Positions 9,165 through 17,599 of a stretch of 22,102 nt of DNA are shown here, piece by piece. How positions within the stretch are numbered: position 1 is the stretch's first letter; each line of letters starts with the position of its first letter. Both the position numbers and the translations under genes were made by a program. Source of the DNA: Stramonita haemastoma (taxonomy: Eukaryota; Mollusca; Gastropoda; Neogastropoda; Muricidae). The stretch is from contig CM060318.1 in assembly GCA_030674155.1 (NCBI GenBank), forward strand, positions 76,795,578 to 76,817,679, read 5' to 3'. The notes beneath the pieces were generated by a model that made no database searches, was not told the DNA's origin, and worked only from the letters and a program-made list of their open reading frames with translations.

Positions 9165-9305
9165 CATCAGCGTGGAGATAAATCGTTTGTGTTTTCCCCC
9201 ATCTACCGTTCTGGAGATGAATATGGGGTTGTTGTTTTTTGTTGTTGTTCCTTCTATGGAGAGATAAATTTCTCTGTTTCTCTCATCCTTTTGGAGATAG
9301 TGATA
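9165..9305 (+). repeat. Degenerate minisatellite with 35-45-bp units, locus 2
   Basis: TGGAGATA-like starts occur at 9173 (TGGAGATAAATCG), 9212 (TGGAGATGAATAT), 9257 (TGGAGAGATAAAT) and 9292 (TGGAGATAGTG). They are separated by T- and C-rich spacers containing CCGTT, TTCCTTCTA or TCATCCTTT. Unit content and period resemble 4135-4310, and both loci lie just downstream of a CT-rich microsatellite. Confidence 0.5.
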
Positions 9306-9724
9306 GTGCTTGCTTTTCTATTTTTAATAAATAGTTGGTGTTCTTTCTCTGCATTTGTTTTTTTTGGGGGGGAGACAGAGTGTCAGCATACACGTTGCTC
9401 AGCATTCTGATAGCTAAATATTCAGCAACCAGTTTTTTTCCATGCATACAATATTCAGAGCACCGCTTCGTCAAACAGGAGCCCGTTGTTTTCCAAAGAA
9501 AAAGAATATACGTGATATTGGACAGCAAAAAGAGTTTGAAGGAGAAGTCCTGTTTCAGCAAGTGTCGATTATGTATACTGTTTAGTATTATATTAATATT
9601 AATATCACCTTCAATATTTTTCCTGTACTTTCATGATAACGCTTCAGCTATCACAGTCATCTGCCCTCAAACTCAACGTTGCATCTCCCTCACACAAAGG
9701 AGAGAAAAGGAAAAAGAAAAAAAA

Positions 9725-10000
9725 ATGTCAGAAATCAGCACGCACGAGTCAACACATCAGCCCCTTATTACCCACATCCTGTTTCTGAGCATGCGCAGAA
9801 ATGTTTCGGGAAGTCATGCGCGTGCAAGCAAAAACAGAGATAAGGGGCAGAGAATCCCTGACCTCCAAAAATTCTTTCCCCTGAAGCATAGATATCAAGC
9901 CATGTCTAAAGGAAAGTGGGCTCTGCAGGGTAACACTGCTATCTGTCATAATAAGACGGACCAGTTTTTTCCCTCGACCTCCGAACTGATGATTGCGTGA
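9725..10000 (+). CDS. Hypothetical ORF, 91 codons, weak
   Basis: The frame is open from 9335 to a stop at 9998-10000 (221 codons), the longest frame here not made of simple repeats. The first in-frame ATG is at 9725 (context AAAAAAAATGT, an acceptable purine at -3). The ATG-initiated part starts MSEISTHESTHQPLITHILF and ends FFPSTSELMIA. It is basic in the middle (SHARASKNRDKGQR) with no domain I recognise. Upstream of the ATG the same frame includes a hydrophobic stretch (CILFSIILILISPSIFFLYF) that would form a membrane segment if translated through an exon. No splice signal, homology or polyadenylation signal supports it. An open run this long is unusual but not impossible by chance in 22 kb. 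Confidence 0.18.
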   Translation: MSEISTHESTHQPLITHILFLSMRRNVSGSHARASKNRDKGQRIPDLQKFFPLKHRYQAMSKGKWALQGNTAICHNKTDQFFPSTSELMIA

Positions 10001-10029
10001 ATCTATAGATGACAAAACCGATGTGAGTT

Positions 10030-10149
<120 letters not shown>

Positions 10150-10454
10150 TCCTAGTGGGGTAGGTAGTTTTCCGATCAACATGTTATCATCACCCAGCCA
10201 AGAAGATGAATAGCTATTTGATAGTGTGCTAGTGAAGACGAGATTTGTATGTGTTTCCAGAATTGTCTTCATCAAACTCATCTATAAAGCTGAACACACA
10301 TCTGAATTCTTTGACCTCTGACAGAACATCCTCTGAGGGCTCTGATAACTCTCTCCTCTACAACCACATAAGTTAGGAGACACATCTACCATTTATCTTT
10401 AGAACATCCTCAACGTCTTTACAATTTTCTGCCAGGTGCGTGTCTATCATCTTC
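10150..10454. other. Gene-free stretch
   Basis: Nothing recognisable is seen between the GATA array and SINE E. Confidence 0.6.
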
Positions 10455-10790
10455 TGCTCACCCGTATTGTACTATATACCACTTTAATACACGGCAGATT
10501 TTTGTGCATAAAATTCGGGCTGCTTCCCCCCTCCCCGGGACGGCATGTTCCAACAAGAGCAGGGCGACACTTTTTCTTAAATTGTCCTTTCTGTGCATGC
10601 ATTTTCCTATATAAGTGGCTTTTTTGTCAACAAAAAATTTGCCACGAACAACTCTTTTGTTTTCATAGGCTCTTTTACATGCGATAATTGTGTGTTTCAC
10701 AAGGAGCCTCGGTTTATCGTCTCATCAGAAATATTAGGTCACAGACCACCACTTAAGGTTGAGTGGGTTGAAGAAAAGAATGAACAAAAG
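10455..10790 (-). mobile_element. SINE family E (diverged, tRNA head not recognisable)
   Basis: On minus it reads CTTAAGTGGTGGTCTGTGAC, then GATGAGACGATAAACCGAGG, ATGTAAAAGAGCCTATG, AACAAAAGAGTTGTTCGTGG, CAAATTTTTTGTTGACAAAA and AAAAGCCACTTATATAGGAA. Then come a GGGGAAGCAGCCCGAATTTT block and AAAATCTGCCGTG. This block order matches what I remember of a very abundant gastropod SINE: GATGAGACGATAAACCGAGG, then a block ending GTAAAAGAACCCACGGCAAC, then GGGTTGTCCCTGGCAAAATT, with a 3' part GAGCAGCCCGAATTTCACAC. That consensus is from memory and unverified. The element shares the ATGAGAC..AAACCGAGG core with family D, so D and E may share a central domain. Confidence 0.75.
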
Positions 10791-10919
10791 CACGACATGC
10801 CTACATGTTTAAGTTGTTCTTCCTCTTCTTCTGCTTCCCCTTTTTCTCTCTCATGGCGTGGGAATCCTCAAGAGGATCTTCACAAAACGGGCTGATCCCA
10901 TAATGTGTAGGGAATGAAG

Positions 10920-11140
10920 ACATCTCCTTTGCTCCCGTTTCTTATCCAAAGTGACCATTCTCCCTTCAGCTCTGTCTCAGACATCTCAAAGCAGTGCCAA
11001 CTCGTCTGATCAATGCCCTCCAAAACAAAACAAAAAGAGAGAGTCAACTCAATTACCGATTCATCCCCGCAATCTTGGCTCCATTCAGGGCAATGTATCT
11101 CTGGCTCTTTGTGTTCCATCACAAGACGCTGATCAAAACT
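10920..11140 (-). repeat. Repeat module C, copy 3 (longest)
   Basis: Minus strand: TTTTGATCAGCGTCTTGTGA, CAGAGATACATTGCCC, TGAATGGAGCCAAGATTGCG, CGGTAATTGAGTTGACTCTC, TTGATCAGACGAGTTGGCAC, TGCTTTGAGATGTCTGAGAC, AGAGCTGAAGGGAGAATGG and GGAGCAAAGGAGATGTC. It aligns with copies at 6757-6964 and 7669-7799. On minus it lies downstream of module A copy 3, with SINE D copy 4 between them. Confidence 0.75.
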
Positions 11141-11354
11141 GGAACAGACGTGGACCTAGACACGCGCTGGTCCGTGTGAGTAAATAAGATTAAATCCATT
11201 TACCCATATTAGTTTGTTTCGGTCTTCGGCTGTATGGTAGAGCTCCAAGGTTCACCAATGGTGAGATTTCTGCGTATGCAACCGTTTTGTTGTTTTTTTC
11301 TTTGCCTCACCATTTAGGTAGCCATATTTCGACTTCGGGGGCAGTGTCTCAACA

Positions 11355-11634
11355 CGACACCTTTGTGCATGCGTTTTATTGAGAATTTATCATGATTTCC
11401 TACCGGCACGAAATGGCCTACTCTTCCGAAAGGCGGAACGGGTTTTTTAACTTATGCGCACAATGTTCTGCGTGCATTCGCTCACGCGGACTCGGTTTAA
11501 AGTTTCATCCGAAAGACTTTGACATTCAGTTCGATCTTCACGTCAGACTGACAAGAAAGGGCAAGGCTGGGAATCGAATTCAGAACTTCACGGTTTACTT
11601 CTTAGGCAGGTGAACGTCTTAACCACCCTGCCAC
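11355..11634 (-). mobile_element. SINE family D, copy 4, with tRNA-like head
   Basis: The minus strand begins GTGGCAGGGTGGTTAAGACG. TGGTTAAGACG (plus 11615-11625) fits the RNA polymerase III A-box consensus TRGYNNARNNG. GAATTCGATTCCC (plus about 11569-11580) resembles the B box GGTTCGANTCC, about 45 bases downstream, as in a tRNA. The body follows: GTCTTTCGGATGAAACTTTA, AACCGAGTCCGCG, ACGCAGAACATTGTGCGCAT and GGAAGAGTAGGCCATTTCGT. The 3' part is diverged and similarity fades near 11355. It is the only D copy with a head and shows that the family is tRNA-derived. The inserted TTT near plus 11443-11448 breaks the frame that is open in the other copies. Confidence 0.85.
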
Positions 11635-11654
11635 CTTCCGTCTTATTTACCCAT

Positions 11655-11706
11655 CTGAACCAGATCGGTTCCAGACTGTGGTTCGTTACCTAATCCGAAC
11701 CATTCT
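11655..11706 (-). repeat. Repeat module A, copy 3
   Basis: Minus strand: AGAATGGTTCGGATTAGGTA, ACGAACCACAGTCTGGAAC, then CGATCTGGTTCAGATG. It ends about 20 bases before the tRNA-like head of SINE D copy 4. Confidence 0.7.
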
Positions 11707-12185
11707 ATTTGCTAGGTAGGGTCTTCTTGGGAAAGTTCTTAGTTTGATTGAGGCTTCTGTTGTCTTGTCGTCTTTGGTCTTTCTAGAACAATCTAAGTTG
11801 AAGGTAAATGAAGTTAAAAGGTGGTAGAGGAGTTTTTTGTCGAGTCTTTGTCTTGGTTGGTGATCGTGTGTTGGCATTCTTCTCGTTTCCTTCTCTTCTC
11901 CATCTCTGTCAGTCTGTGTGTTTTCTGTTTTCTATCTTTTACCTGTTTGTCTGTCTGTCTGTTTATCTCTCTGTCCATCTCTTTGTCTGTCTGTCTCGTC
12001 TCTTGCTTGTACATAGTCGTCTTTTGTAAGTCGAAGGCGGAAACTAGACAAAGACCAGACTGTAAATCCGCTGTTACCTTACTGCTGATTTAACAAGCAT
12101 TTCCAACTGCCTCATGTTAAAGATGCCTGGAGACAGTGAAACCTTCTGTCCGCAGCCTGAATTTCAATTACTTCTGCGCAAGTCA
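11707..12185. other. Gene-free stretch with a CTGT-rich tract
   Basis: No gene is seen. A short pyrimidine-rich tract with TGTCTGTCTGTC lies at about 11944-11998. Confidence 0.6.
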
Positions 12186-12640
12186 GCCAGCTGGTCTCTT
12201 CTGTACAAAGAAGTCAGTCAGTCTTCTCCCTTCTGTACAAAGAAGTCATTCGGTTGATCTTTTCTGTACACAGGAATCACCTGACGTCTTCTGTACACAG
12301 GAATCACCTGATGTCTTCTGTACAAAGGGGTCACCTGATGTCTTCTGTACAAAGGGGTCACCTGATGTCTTCTGTACAAAGGGGTCACCTGATGTCTTCT
12401 GTACAAAGGGGTCACCTGATGTCTTCTGTACAAAGGGGTCACCTGATGTCTTCTGTACAAAGGGGTCACCTGATGTCTTCTGTACAAAGGAGTCATTTGT
12501 TGGTTGATCTTTTCTGAACAAAGAAGCCAACAGCTGAATTCTTTTTTGTTCAGTAATGTCTCAGCCAATACCCTCTAGGGACAAAATGTCATTCGGTTAA
12601 ATCTCTTCCATACACACAACTCAGCCAGCTTTCAGCTGTA
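12186..12640 (+). repeat. 27-bp minisatellite with degenerate flanking units
   Basis: Eight units of exactly 27 bp start at 12277, 12304, 12331, 12358, 12385, 12412, 12439 and 12466. Each unit is TCACCTGATGTCTTCTGTAC followed by AAAGGGG or a variant. The central six are identical as read, the first ends ACAGGAA and the last AAAGGAG. Diverged units with the same TTCTGTACA core flank the block on both sides (about 12186-12276 and 12493-12640). Because 27 is a multiple of three, a frame stays open (SPDVFCTKG on plus, SGDPFVQKT and VTPLYRRHQ on minus). There is no ATG in a sensible place on plus and no coding support. Confidence 0.92.
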
Positions 12641-12863
12641 ACTGGATTGTGTGTCCACCAGCCCTATCCTTCCCCCTTTGGAAAAGAAAAGCCATAGTTC
12701 TAAGCTCTACCACAGCTATGTCATAATCTGATACAGAATTGAAACCACCATAGATCGCAATCTTGTCCCCGATACTGATCACCGTGAGCTTCTTTCCCTA
12801 CCTAGCCTGATCCCACACTTTCTGCGTATCCAGTACAGACTATTTTCGTGTTTTTTTCAGAAA

Positions 12864-13395
12864 TCTTCTTCTTCTTCTTCTTCTTCTTCTTCTTCTTCTT
12901 CTTCTTCTTCTTCTTCTTCTTCTCTGTCTTCCCTTACAGGGTGGGATGCGTTGTGCCAGGTCTTTTTCCTGTGCTTGTAACTCTGCAGGAGGTCTCCCTG
13001 CCGGCCTCAGCCAAAACAATCCAACTTTATAGCAGCTCATTTCTTTGTACAGGATGCATGCTGGGCACGTTCATGCTTCTTTAATCCACTGAATGCTAAC
13101 ATACATGAATTACAGGATCTTTAACGTATTATTTTGATTGTCTTCATATTGATATATAGAGACAGACAGAGAGACAGAGACAGACAGAGAGTGGCACAGA
13201 GATATATGTTTGAAGAGAATTAAAGGGCGCTTAAAGTTGCAGAAATGGTTATTAACACACTACCGGGTCTGCACTTTAAGTTGACCTGGTGAGATAATAA
13301 AAATCGACCCCCCCTAAACTCGTCACACGCCGCGGCCGAGATTTGAACCCACGACTTCATGGCCCCACAGGATTGAAGTCAAAGGGTCTTAAATA
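12864..13395 (-). mobile_element. SINE family F, near full length, with (GAA)n tail
   Basis: The minus strand contains TTAAGACCCTTTGACTTCAA, then GTCGTGGGTTCAAATCTCGG, which holds a good B box GGTTCAAATCT (plus about 13339-13349). Next come TCACCAGGTCAACTTAAAGT, GCAGACCC, TACGTTAAAGATCCTGTAAT, TAGCATTCAGTGGATTAAAG and GTGCCCAGCATGCATCC. It ends in about 19 GAA units (plus 12864-12923). From memory, a common gastropod SINE has the same blocks in order (GGTCAACATATGTGCAGACC; ACGTTAAAGATCCTGTAATC; CCAGCATGC) and ends in GAAGAAGAAG. The A box is degenerate. A GACAGA-type tract at 13151-13203 interrupts the body. Confidence 0.8.
13151..13203. repeat. (GACAGA)n-like tract inside SINE F
   Basis: AGAGACAGACAGAGAGACAG repeated with variations. 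It lies where the SINE body should be continuous, so it is an insertion or expansion within the element. Confidence 0.8.
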
Positions 13396-13673
13396 CTCGT
13401 CTCTAGCGTCTGTCTCAGAAATATTCATTTTGGATGGAGGGAGGGAGGGAGGCGTGGACTTTATGTTATTTTTCTTTCTCTGCTCTTCGCTCCTAGCTCT
13501 CTCAGCTTTCGCTTCATCATTCCTGGCAGGCAACAGTGGAGGCTGAAGCTGCTTTCTGCCCAGTTCAAGCTGATTTGCTCAGCATATTTGCTTCAGGAAA
13601 TTACAACAGAGATTAAGGCTAATTATTTCAGAGGAAATAGGGGTGTTTGCGGGATGGGGGCGTAGGAGTGCGA

Positions 13674-13701
13674 GCGTGTGTGTGTGTGTGGGGGGGGGTG
13701 A

Positions 13702-13738
<37 letters not shown>

Positions 13739-13742
13739 TGTT

Positions 13743-13794
<52 letters not shown>

Positions 13795-13799
13795 GGGGG
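13674..13799. repeat. (GT)n array with TTTGTG interruptions and G runs
   Basis: GT units with a run of nine G near 13690, three TTTGTG variants near 13735-13750, then about 20 GT units ending in TATGTGGGGGGGAG. Confidence 0.95.
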
Positions 13800-14149
13800 G
13801 AGCACGCACGCGCATACTGATCACCGCAATGTCCATGTTGGTGCAATTAAGTACATGAGGTTGTGCACTTGAACATATATCTCTTTAAAAACTCTGCACT
13901 GTTATTGAGTGAGCACACAATATATCAGTGACTTTATATGTATGCCTAAGTGCACGCAAAAAATTCAACTGATACATAAGTGTGTAAGTTTATAGATGTT
14001 CACGTTATTGCTGTTCATGTATGGAAAACATGCAAACAGTATTATTGAAACAGAACTTCATTCTTTTCTTTACCCATTCCTTAAACCTTTTGTTCAAATC
14101 TACACCACCACCACCCCCACTCCATCCCTCCTTCCTCCCTATACCTCAG

Positions 14150-14341
14150 AAGAGAAGGAACACATTGACTGACTTTCTGCAAGACAACCTGACCTCCATC
14201 TTTAACTTCTCTGGGTCCGAAACGGACTCGATTCATCACGGAATTGAAACCATTCCATTTGGGAAATACGTTTCCATGGAGGAACATGTAGCTCACCACT
14301 CACTCAATCTGCTCCTGCAGATGAAGCAGAAACAGAGTTAG
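14150..14341 (+). CDS. Candidate 3'-terminal coding exon, 63 codons, protein unknown
   Basis: A polypyrimidine tract (CCATCCCTCCTTCCTCCCTA, from about 14122) leads to TACCTCAG, a good splice acceptor ending at 14149. From 14150, in phase 0, the frame reads KRRNTLTDFLQDNLTSIFNF, continues through GIETIPFGKYVSMEEHVAHH, and ends LNLLLQMKQKQS with TAG at 14339-14341. Composition is normal for a soluble protein, acidic to amphipathic and not low in complexity. An AATAAA lies 57 bases after the stop, giving a short 3' UTR. The frame is also open upstream to 14021, but that part encodes a Pro-rich translation of the pyrimidine tract and is probably intron. Upstream exons are not visible in the window. 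I do not recognise the protein family. The call rests on the combination of signals, not on homology. Confidence 0.5.
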   Translation, partial: KRRNTLTDFLQDNLTSIFNFSGSETDSIHHGIETIPFGKYVSMEEHVAHHSLNLLLQMKQKQS

Positions 14342-14397
14342 GAGATTTTTTAGACATGTGTTTCTGCTTGTTCGTGGAGTGTATTCGTTCTTTTTGA

Positions 14398-14403
14398 AAT
14401 AAA
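14398..14403 (+). promoter_or_regulatory. Polyadenylation signal AATAAA
   Basis: Canonical AATAAA located 57 bases after the TAG of the candidate terminal exon, followed by T-rich sequence (ATTTTTAGACG, then TTGGTTTTTTCCC further on) that could act as the downstream element. Confidence 0.5.
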
Positions 14404-15122
14404 GAATATTTTTAGACGTATCTTTGAAAACATTCATTTAGATTGGTTTTTTCCCGAAGAAGACGCTCTATTGTTTCAGTTATTTGTGTCTGTGTACGTA
14501 TGTGTACATCGTGTGTTTATCTATGTAACCGTGTTCATGCAAATGATACAGTCGCTTACACATTGGAAAATGCATTAGTTGTTGTTGCGTGTTCCCCAGC
14601 CTAACACCGTGAGGGTCACCCAGAATATGTACCCTGACTGACTCACTCACTCTACCCAGAAAATTGCACACTGGATGAGAAATTTGTATGTATGACTGTT
14701 TTAGAATATTTCGCCACATATGCAGCCATAATCCGACTTGAGAGGATTTTTGCTCTGTAATCAAAGAAGAACGCAGGTTGTTATTTTACGATCTTGCTAT
14801 GGCTGAGGACAATCCCAACATTACACTTGACAACATGACAACATTTTTACATAGTCCTCGGCACTTAGCTTACATCATGGCTTGGGCCAGGAGTGCATTT
14901 AAGTATCGGGGTTATTTTGTTTGCGTGCATCTGTACGGCTGTGAATGAGTATGCATATGTTTGTATGTGTATGTACAGTACAAATGTGTCAATATTTGTT
15001 CAAAATGTATGTGTATAAATCATGCACTTGACAATGTTTCTTGGATTAGTGATTACAGCCATCTTCCTCTACCCATTTCAAAACATTCTCCTGCCAACAA
15101 AGCTCTCTCTCACGCATGCGCT

Positions 15123-15123
<1 letters not shown>
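14404..15123. other. Gene-free stretch
   Basis: Nothing recognisable is seen. A 94-codon minus frame at 14480-14764 does not begin with ATG and has no identifiable domain. Confidence 0.5.

Positions 15124-15219
<96 letters not shown>
15124..15219. repeat. (CA)n array
   Basis: About 28 CA units, a single CC interruption at about 15181, then about 19 more. Confidence 0.97.
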
Positions 15220-15220
<1 letters not shown>

Positions 15221-15224
15221 TTTC

Positions 15225-15490
15225 TCTTCGTGCACCACACCAAGAAGCAGCAGCAGCCTCCATTCACTCTTCAAGACAACCTCAATCAGTTCGCAAGTTC
15301 TCCACAAAGGAGGCAGTCACCCGATGCTCTCCACACAGATTTCTGCCTCACGTCACTTGTGCTGTCTGGCCTCCACTGCAGAGACACTCTCTGCCAGCCC
15401 CGGTGAACAACACATCCCACTGTCTGACCAGACTCTGCAGCCTGTTGTACAGGCCTCATTCCAGATTTCAATGGTGGCCCGTTTCCGATT
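15225..15490 (+). other. GC-richer island, possible exon or fragment of an unknown element
   Basis: This stretch has clearly higher GC than its surroundings and is free of stops in at least two plus frames and one minus frame over most of its length. One plus frame reads KKQQQPPFTLQDNLNQF after an AG at 15242-15243 and stops at 15406. Another runs to 15512 and includes SDQTLQPVVQASFQISMVAR. Internal TCTGGCCTCCACTGCAG (acceptor-like) and CCCCGGTGAAC (donor-like) are present. Which frame, if any, is coding cannot be decided from sequence alone. Confidence 0.25.
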
Positions 15491-15590
15491 GATATATATG
15501 TATATATATTGATACATATGAATATATACATACATATATATATGTATATGTATGTATATATATATATATGTCTATATATATATACTCAAA
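15488..15590. repeat. (TA)n/(TATG)n AT-rich array
   Basis: Alternating TATATG, TATATA and ACATAC words, self-complementary over much of the length, so cruciform-prone. Confidence 0.9.
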
Positions 15591-15829
15591 CGCACATATG
15601 GCACTTACCATTTCCCCCTACACCCACCCACCCCCAAAAAAAAATAAAAAGACCACATACATTTGTGAAAAGACTAGCTCCTGCCTCATAACTCATAGAA
15701 TCATTCTTGTTTTATATAGATTTGTTAAGTTTACTCTATTTTATAATTCCCACTTTCTCATATTTTCTTTGCACCAGTCTATTCCCTTAATCCCCCCCCC
15801 AAAAAAAAATCGCAATGCGTTTTTTATAC

Positions 15830-15831
<2 letters not shown>

Positions 15832-15871
<40 letters not shown>

Positions 15872-15872
15872 A

Positions 15873-15945
<73 letters not shown>

Positions 15946-15951
15946 TCTATC
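15832..15951. repeat. (GTCT)n-(ATCT)n array
   Basis: About 24 GTCT units with a single CAGT interruption near 15871, then about six ATCT units. Confidence 0.97.
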
Positions 15952-16760
15952 CATTAGTCTGGTGACCGTGGGGGCACCCCAGAAGACTTGACAACTAATT
16001 CCCACCATTCCATACCTTATAAACTCTTCTAAAATGAGCAACAACAACAACACCATCTGATTAGGGTTGACCCGGAAGTTAAAACTGGAGTGTAACCTAT
16101 AGGTACTTGCAGATGTTGGTCCTCCCCCACCCATCCTCCCTCTCCCACGTCCACCCCATCTACCCCCTGTTTTGCTTCCTCACCATCAATGTAATTGGGT
16201 CAGTTTCAGACTTCTTTTTATCGCCAGACTCACACCATTCTATTTTTGGAGTGTGTTCACAAAGGCTCGATGAGCTCCCTCACTCCTCTTAGCTTTTACC
16301 CTTAAAGGTTGTAGATCAGACAGAGACATATTCCAGAAATTTCTCAGACAGACGCGTGGTTTTTTTTTGTTTTTTGTTGCTTGTTTGGTGAGCAAAGTGT
16401 TTGCTTTTGGAGGAAATATGAGAGAAATTTTGGCAGGTGATCCTCCACAAATCTTGTTGCTTTTTTTCAGAACAAGCGGTATTCTACATTATACATTATT
16501 CAGCGTCTTTTTTGGTGAGGGGAGTGTCTGGGAATTTGCGTGTATATGTCTCTCTATTTCAGATTTTTATGCACAAAAGTCAGGGAAGCGTTTTGAGATA
16601 GTGGATTGTGAACACACACTTATGCAATGGACTAACAGTAGTGTAGACAACAAAACTATGATCATGAAAACAGCATCTCTGAAAACAAATTCTGCTGCTG
16701 CTGCTGTTATAGACATAGCGATTGTGTATTTATCTTTCGTGAAGCTCATGTCATGTAAGC
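15952..16760. other. No supported gene
   Basis: A plus frame is open from 16367 through the following (CA)n array to 17155, with its first ATG at 16418. About 113 codons precede the array, including CEHTLMQWTNSSVDNKTMIM. There is no recognisable domain, and the remainder is Thr-His repeat. I treat it as chance, with a small possibility of an exon. Confidence 0.5.
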
Positions 16761-17112
<352 letters not shown>

Positions 17113-17199
17113 AAAAACTGAACATTTGCAACAAATGTTTGAGATGCTACTATGATTCAGTACGTTAGTAAATGTGGAACAATTAGTAACAATTTGTCA

Positions 17200-17590
17200 T
17201 TAAAAAAAAAATGCCGCGCAGCAGAGCAATATTAAAGACTAGGGAGAGGCAAGATACAGACCACACAGTAATCACACCAAGAAGACACCCCTGAAGAATA
17301 TCAAAGATAAACACCGCTGGCAGTAATTGAAGACGATTGGCAGGGACACTTTTCCTATGAGTGGCTAAATAGGGGCCGAACCAAAACAATCCATCTCCAG
17401 ATAACCTTAGGCAATTAGACAGACAGTCCAATAGAACAGAATTACCACCAGTGTCAAAGGCAGAAGACAAATACAGAACTGATAGCAGGAACAATTTGTC
17501 TTGTTTAGATAGAAACAGAAATATGTTATTGAGAACTCTGTGTGACTCAGGTTCAATACCATGGCCAAAGGGAATTTGAAACGATTGAAG
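17200..17590 (-). pseudogene. LINE reverse-transcriptase fragment, decayed
   Basis: One minus frame reads GHGIEPESHRVLNNIFLFLS, then LLSVLYLSSAFDTGGNSVLL, DCLSNCLRLSGDGLFWFGPY, and DILQGCLLGVITV. This matches jockey/CR1/L2-type reverse transcriptases: HsTEtALl.v.ndi, then motif A (LDLSaAFDTvdHsiLL), ..l..fGi.G.al.WF.sYL, and motif B (GVPQGSvLGPilF). AFDT is at 17450-17461 with the catalytic Asp kept. Motif B is at 17273-17302 with Gly-Val-Pro changed. The spacing between the two, about 49 codons, is right. The YADD block that should follow is absent: similarity ends near 17200, about 90 bases from the (CA)n array. The frame is open for about 130 codons but lacks both ends, so it is a dead fragment. 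It covers a different part of the protein from 5564-6125 and may come from a different copy or family. Confidence 0.75.
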
Positions 17591-17599
17591 AAATCAAGT

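Noticed and set aside
11555..11634. A true tRNA gene at the A/B-box pair
   Set aside because: The sequence does not fold as a clean cloverleaf with matching acceptor arms by eye, and it continues directly into the SINE body.
12136..12507. 123-codon frame with repeated SPDVFCTKG
   Set aside because: It is the translation of a 27-bp minisatellite, open because the unit is a multiple of three. It begins at GTG, not ATG, and has no splice or other gene signal.
14480..14764. 94-codon minus frame
   Set aside because: It lacks an ATG at its start, has no domain I recognise and no splice signals that convince.
16225..16255. A fourth copy of module A (minus TAGAATGGT.GAGTCTGG)
   Set aside because: Only two short words match and the spacing is wrong.
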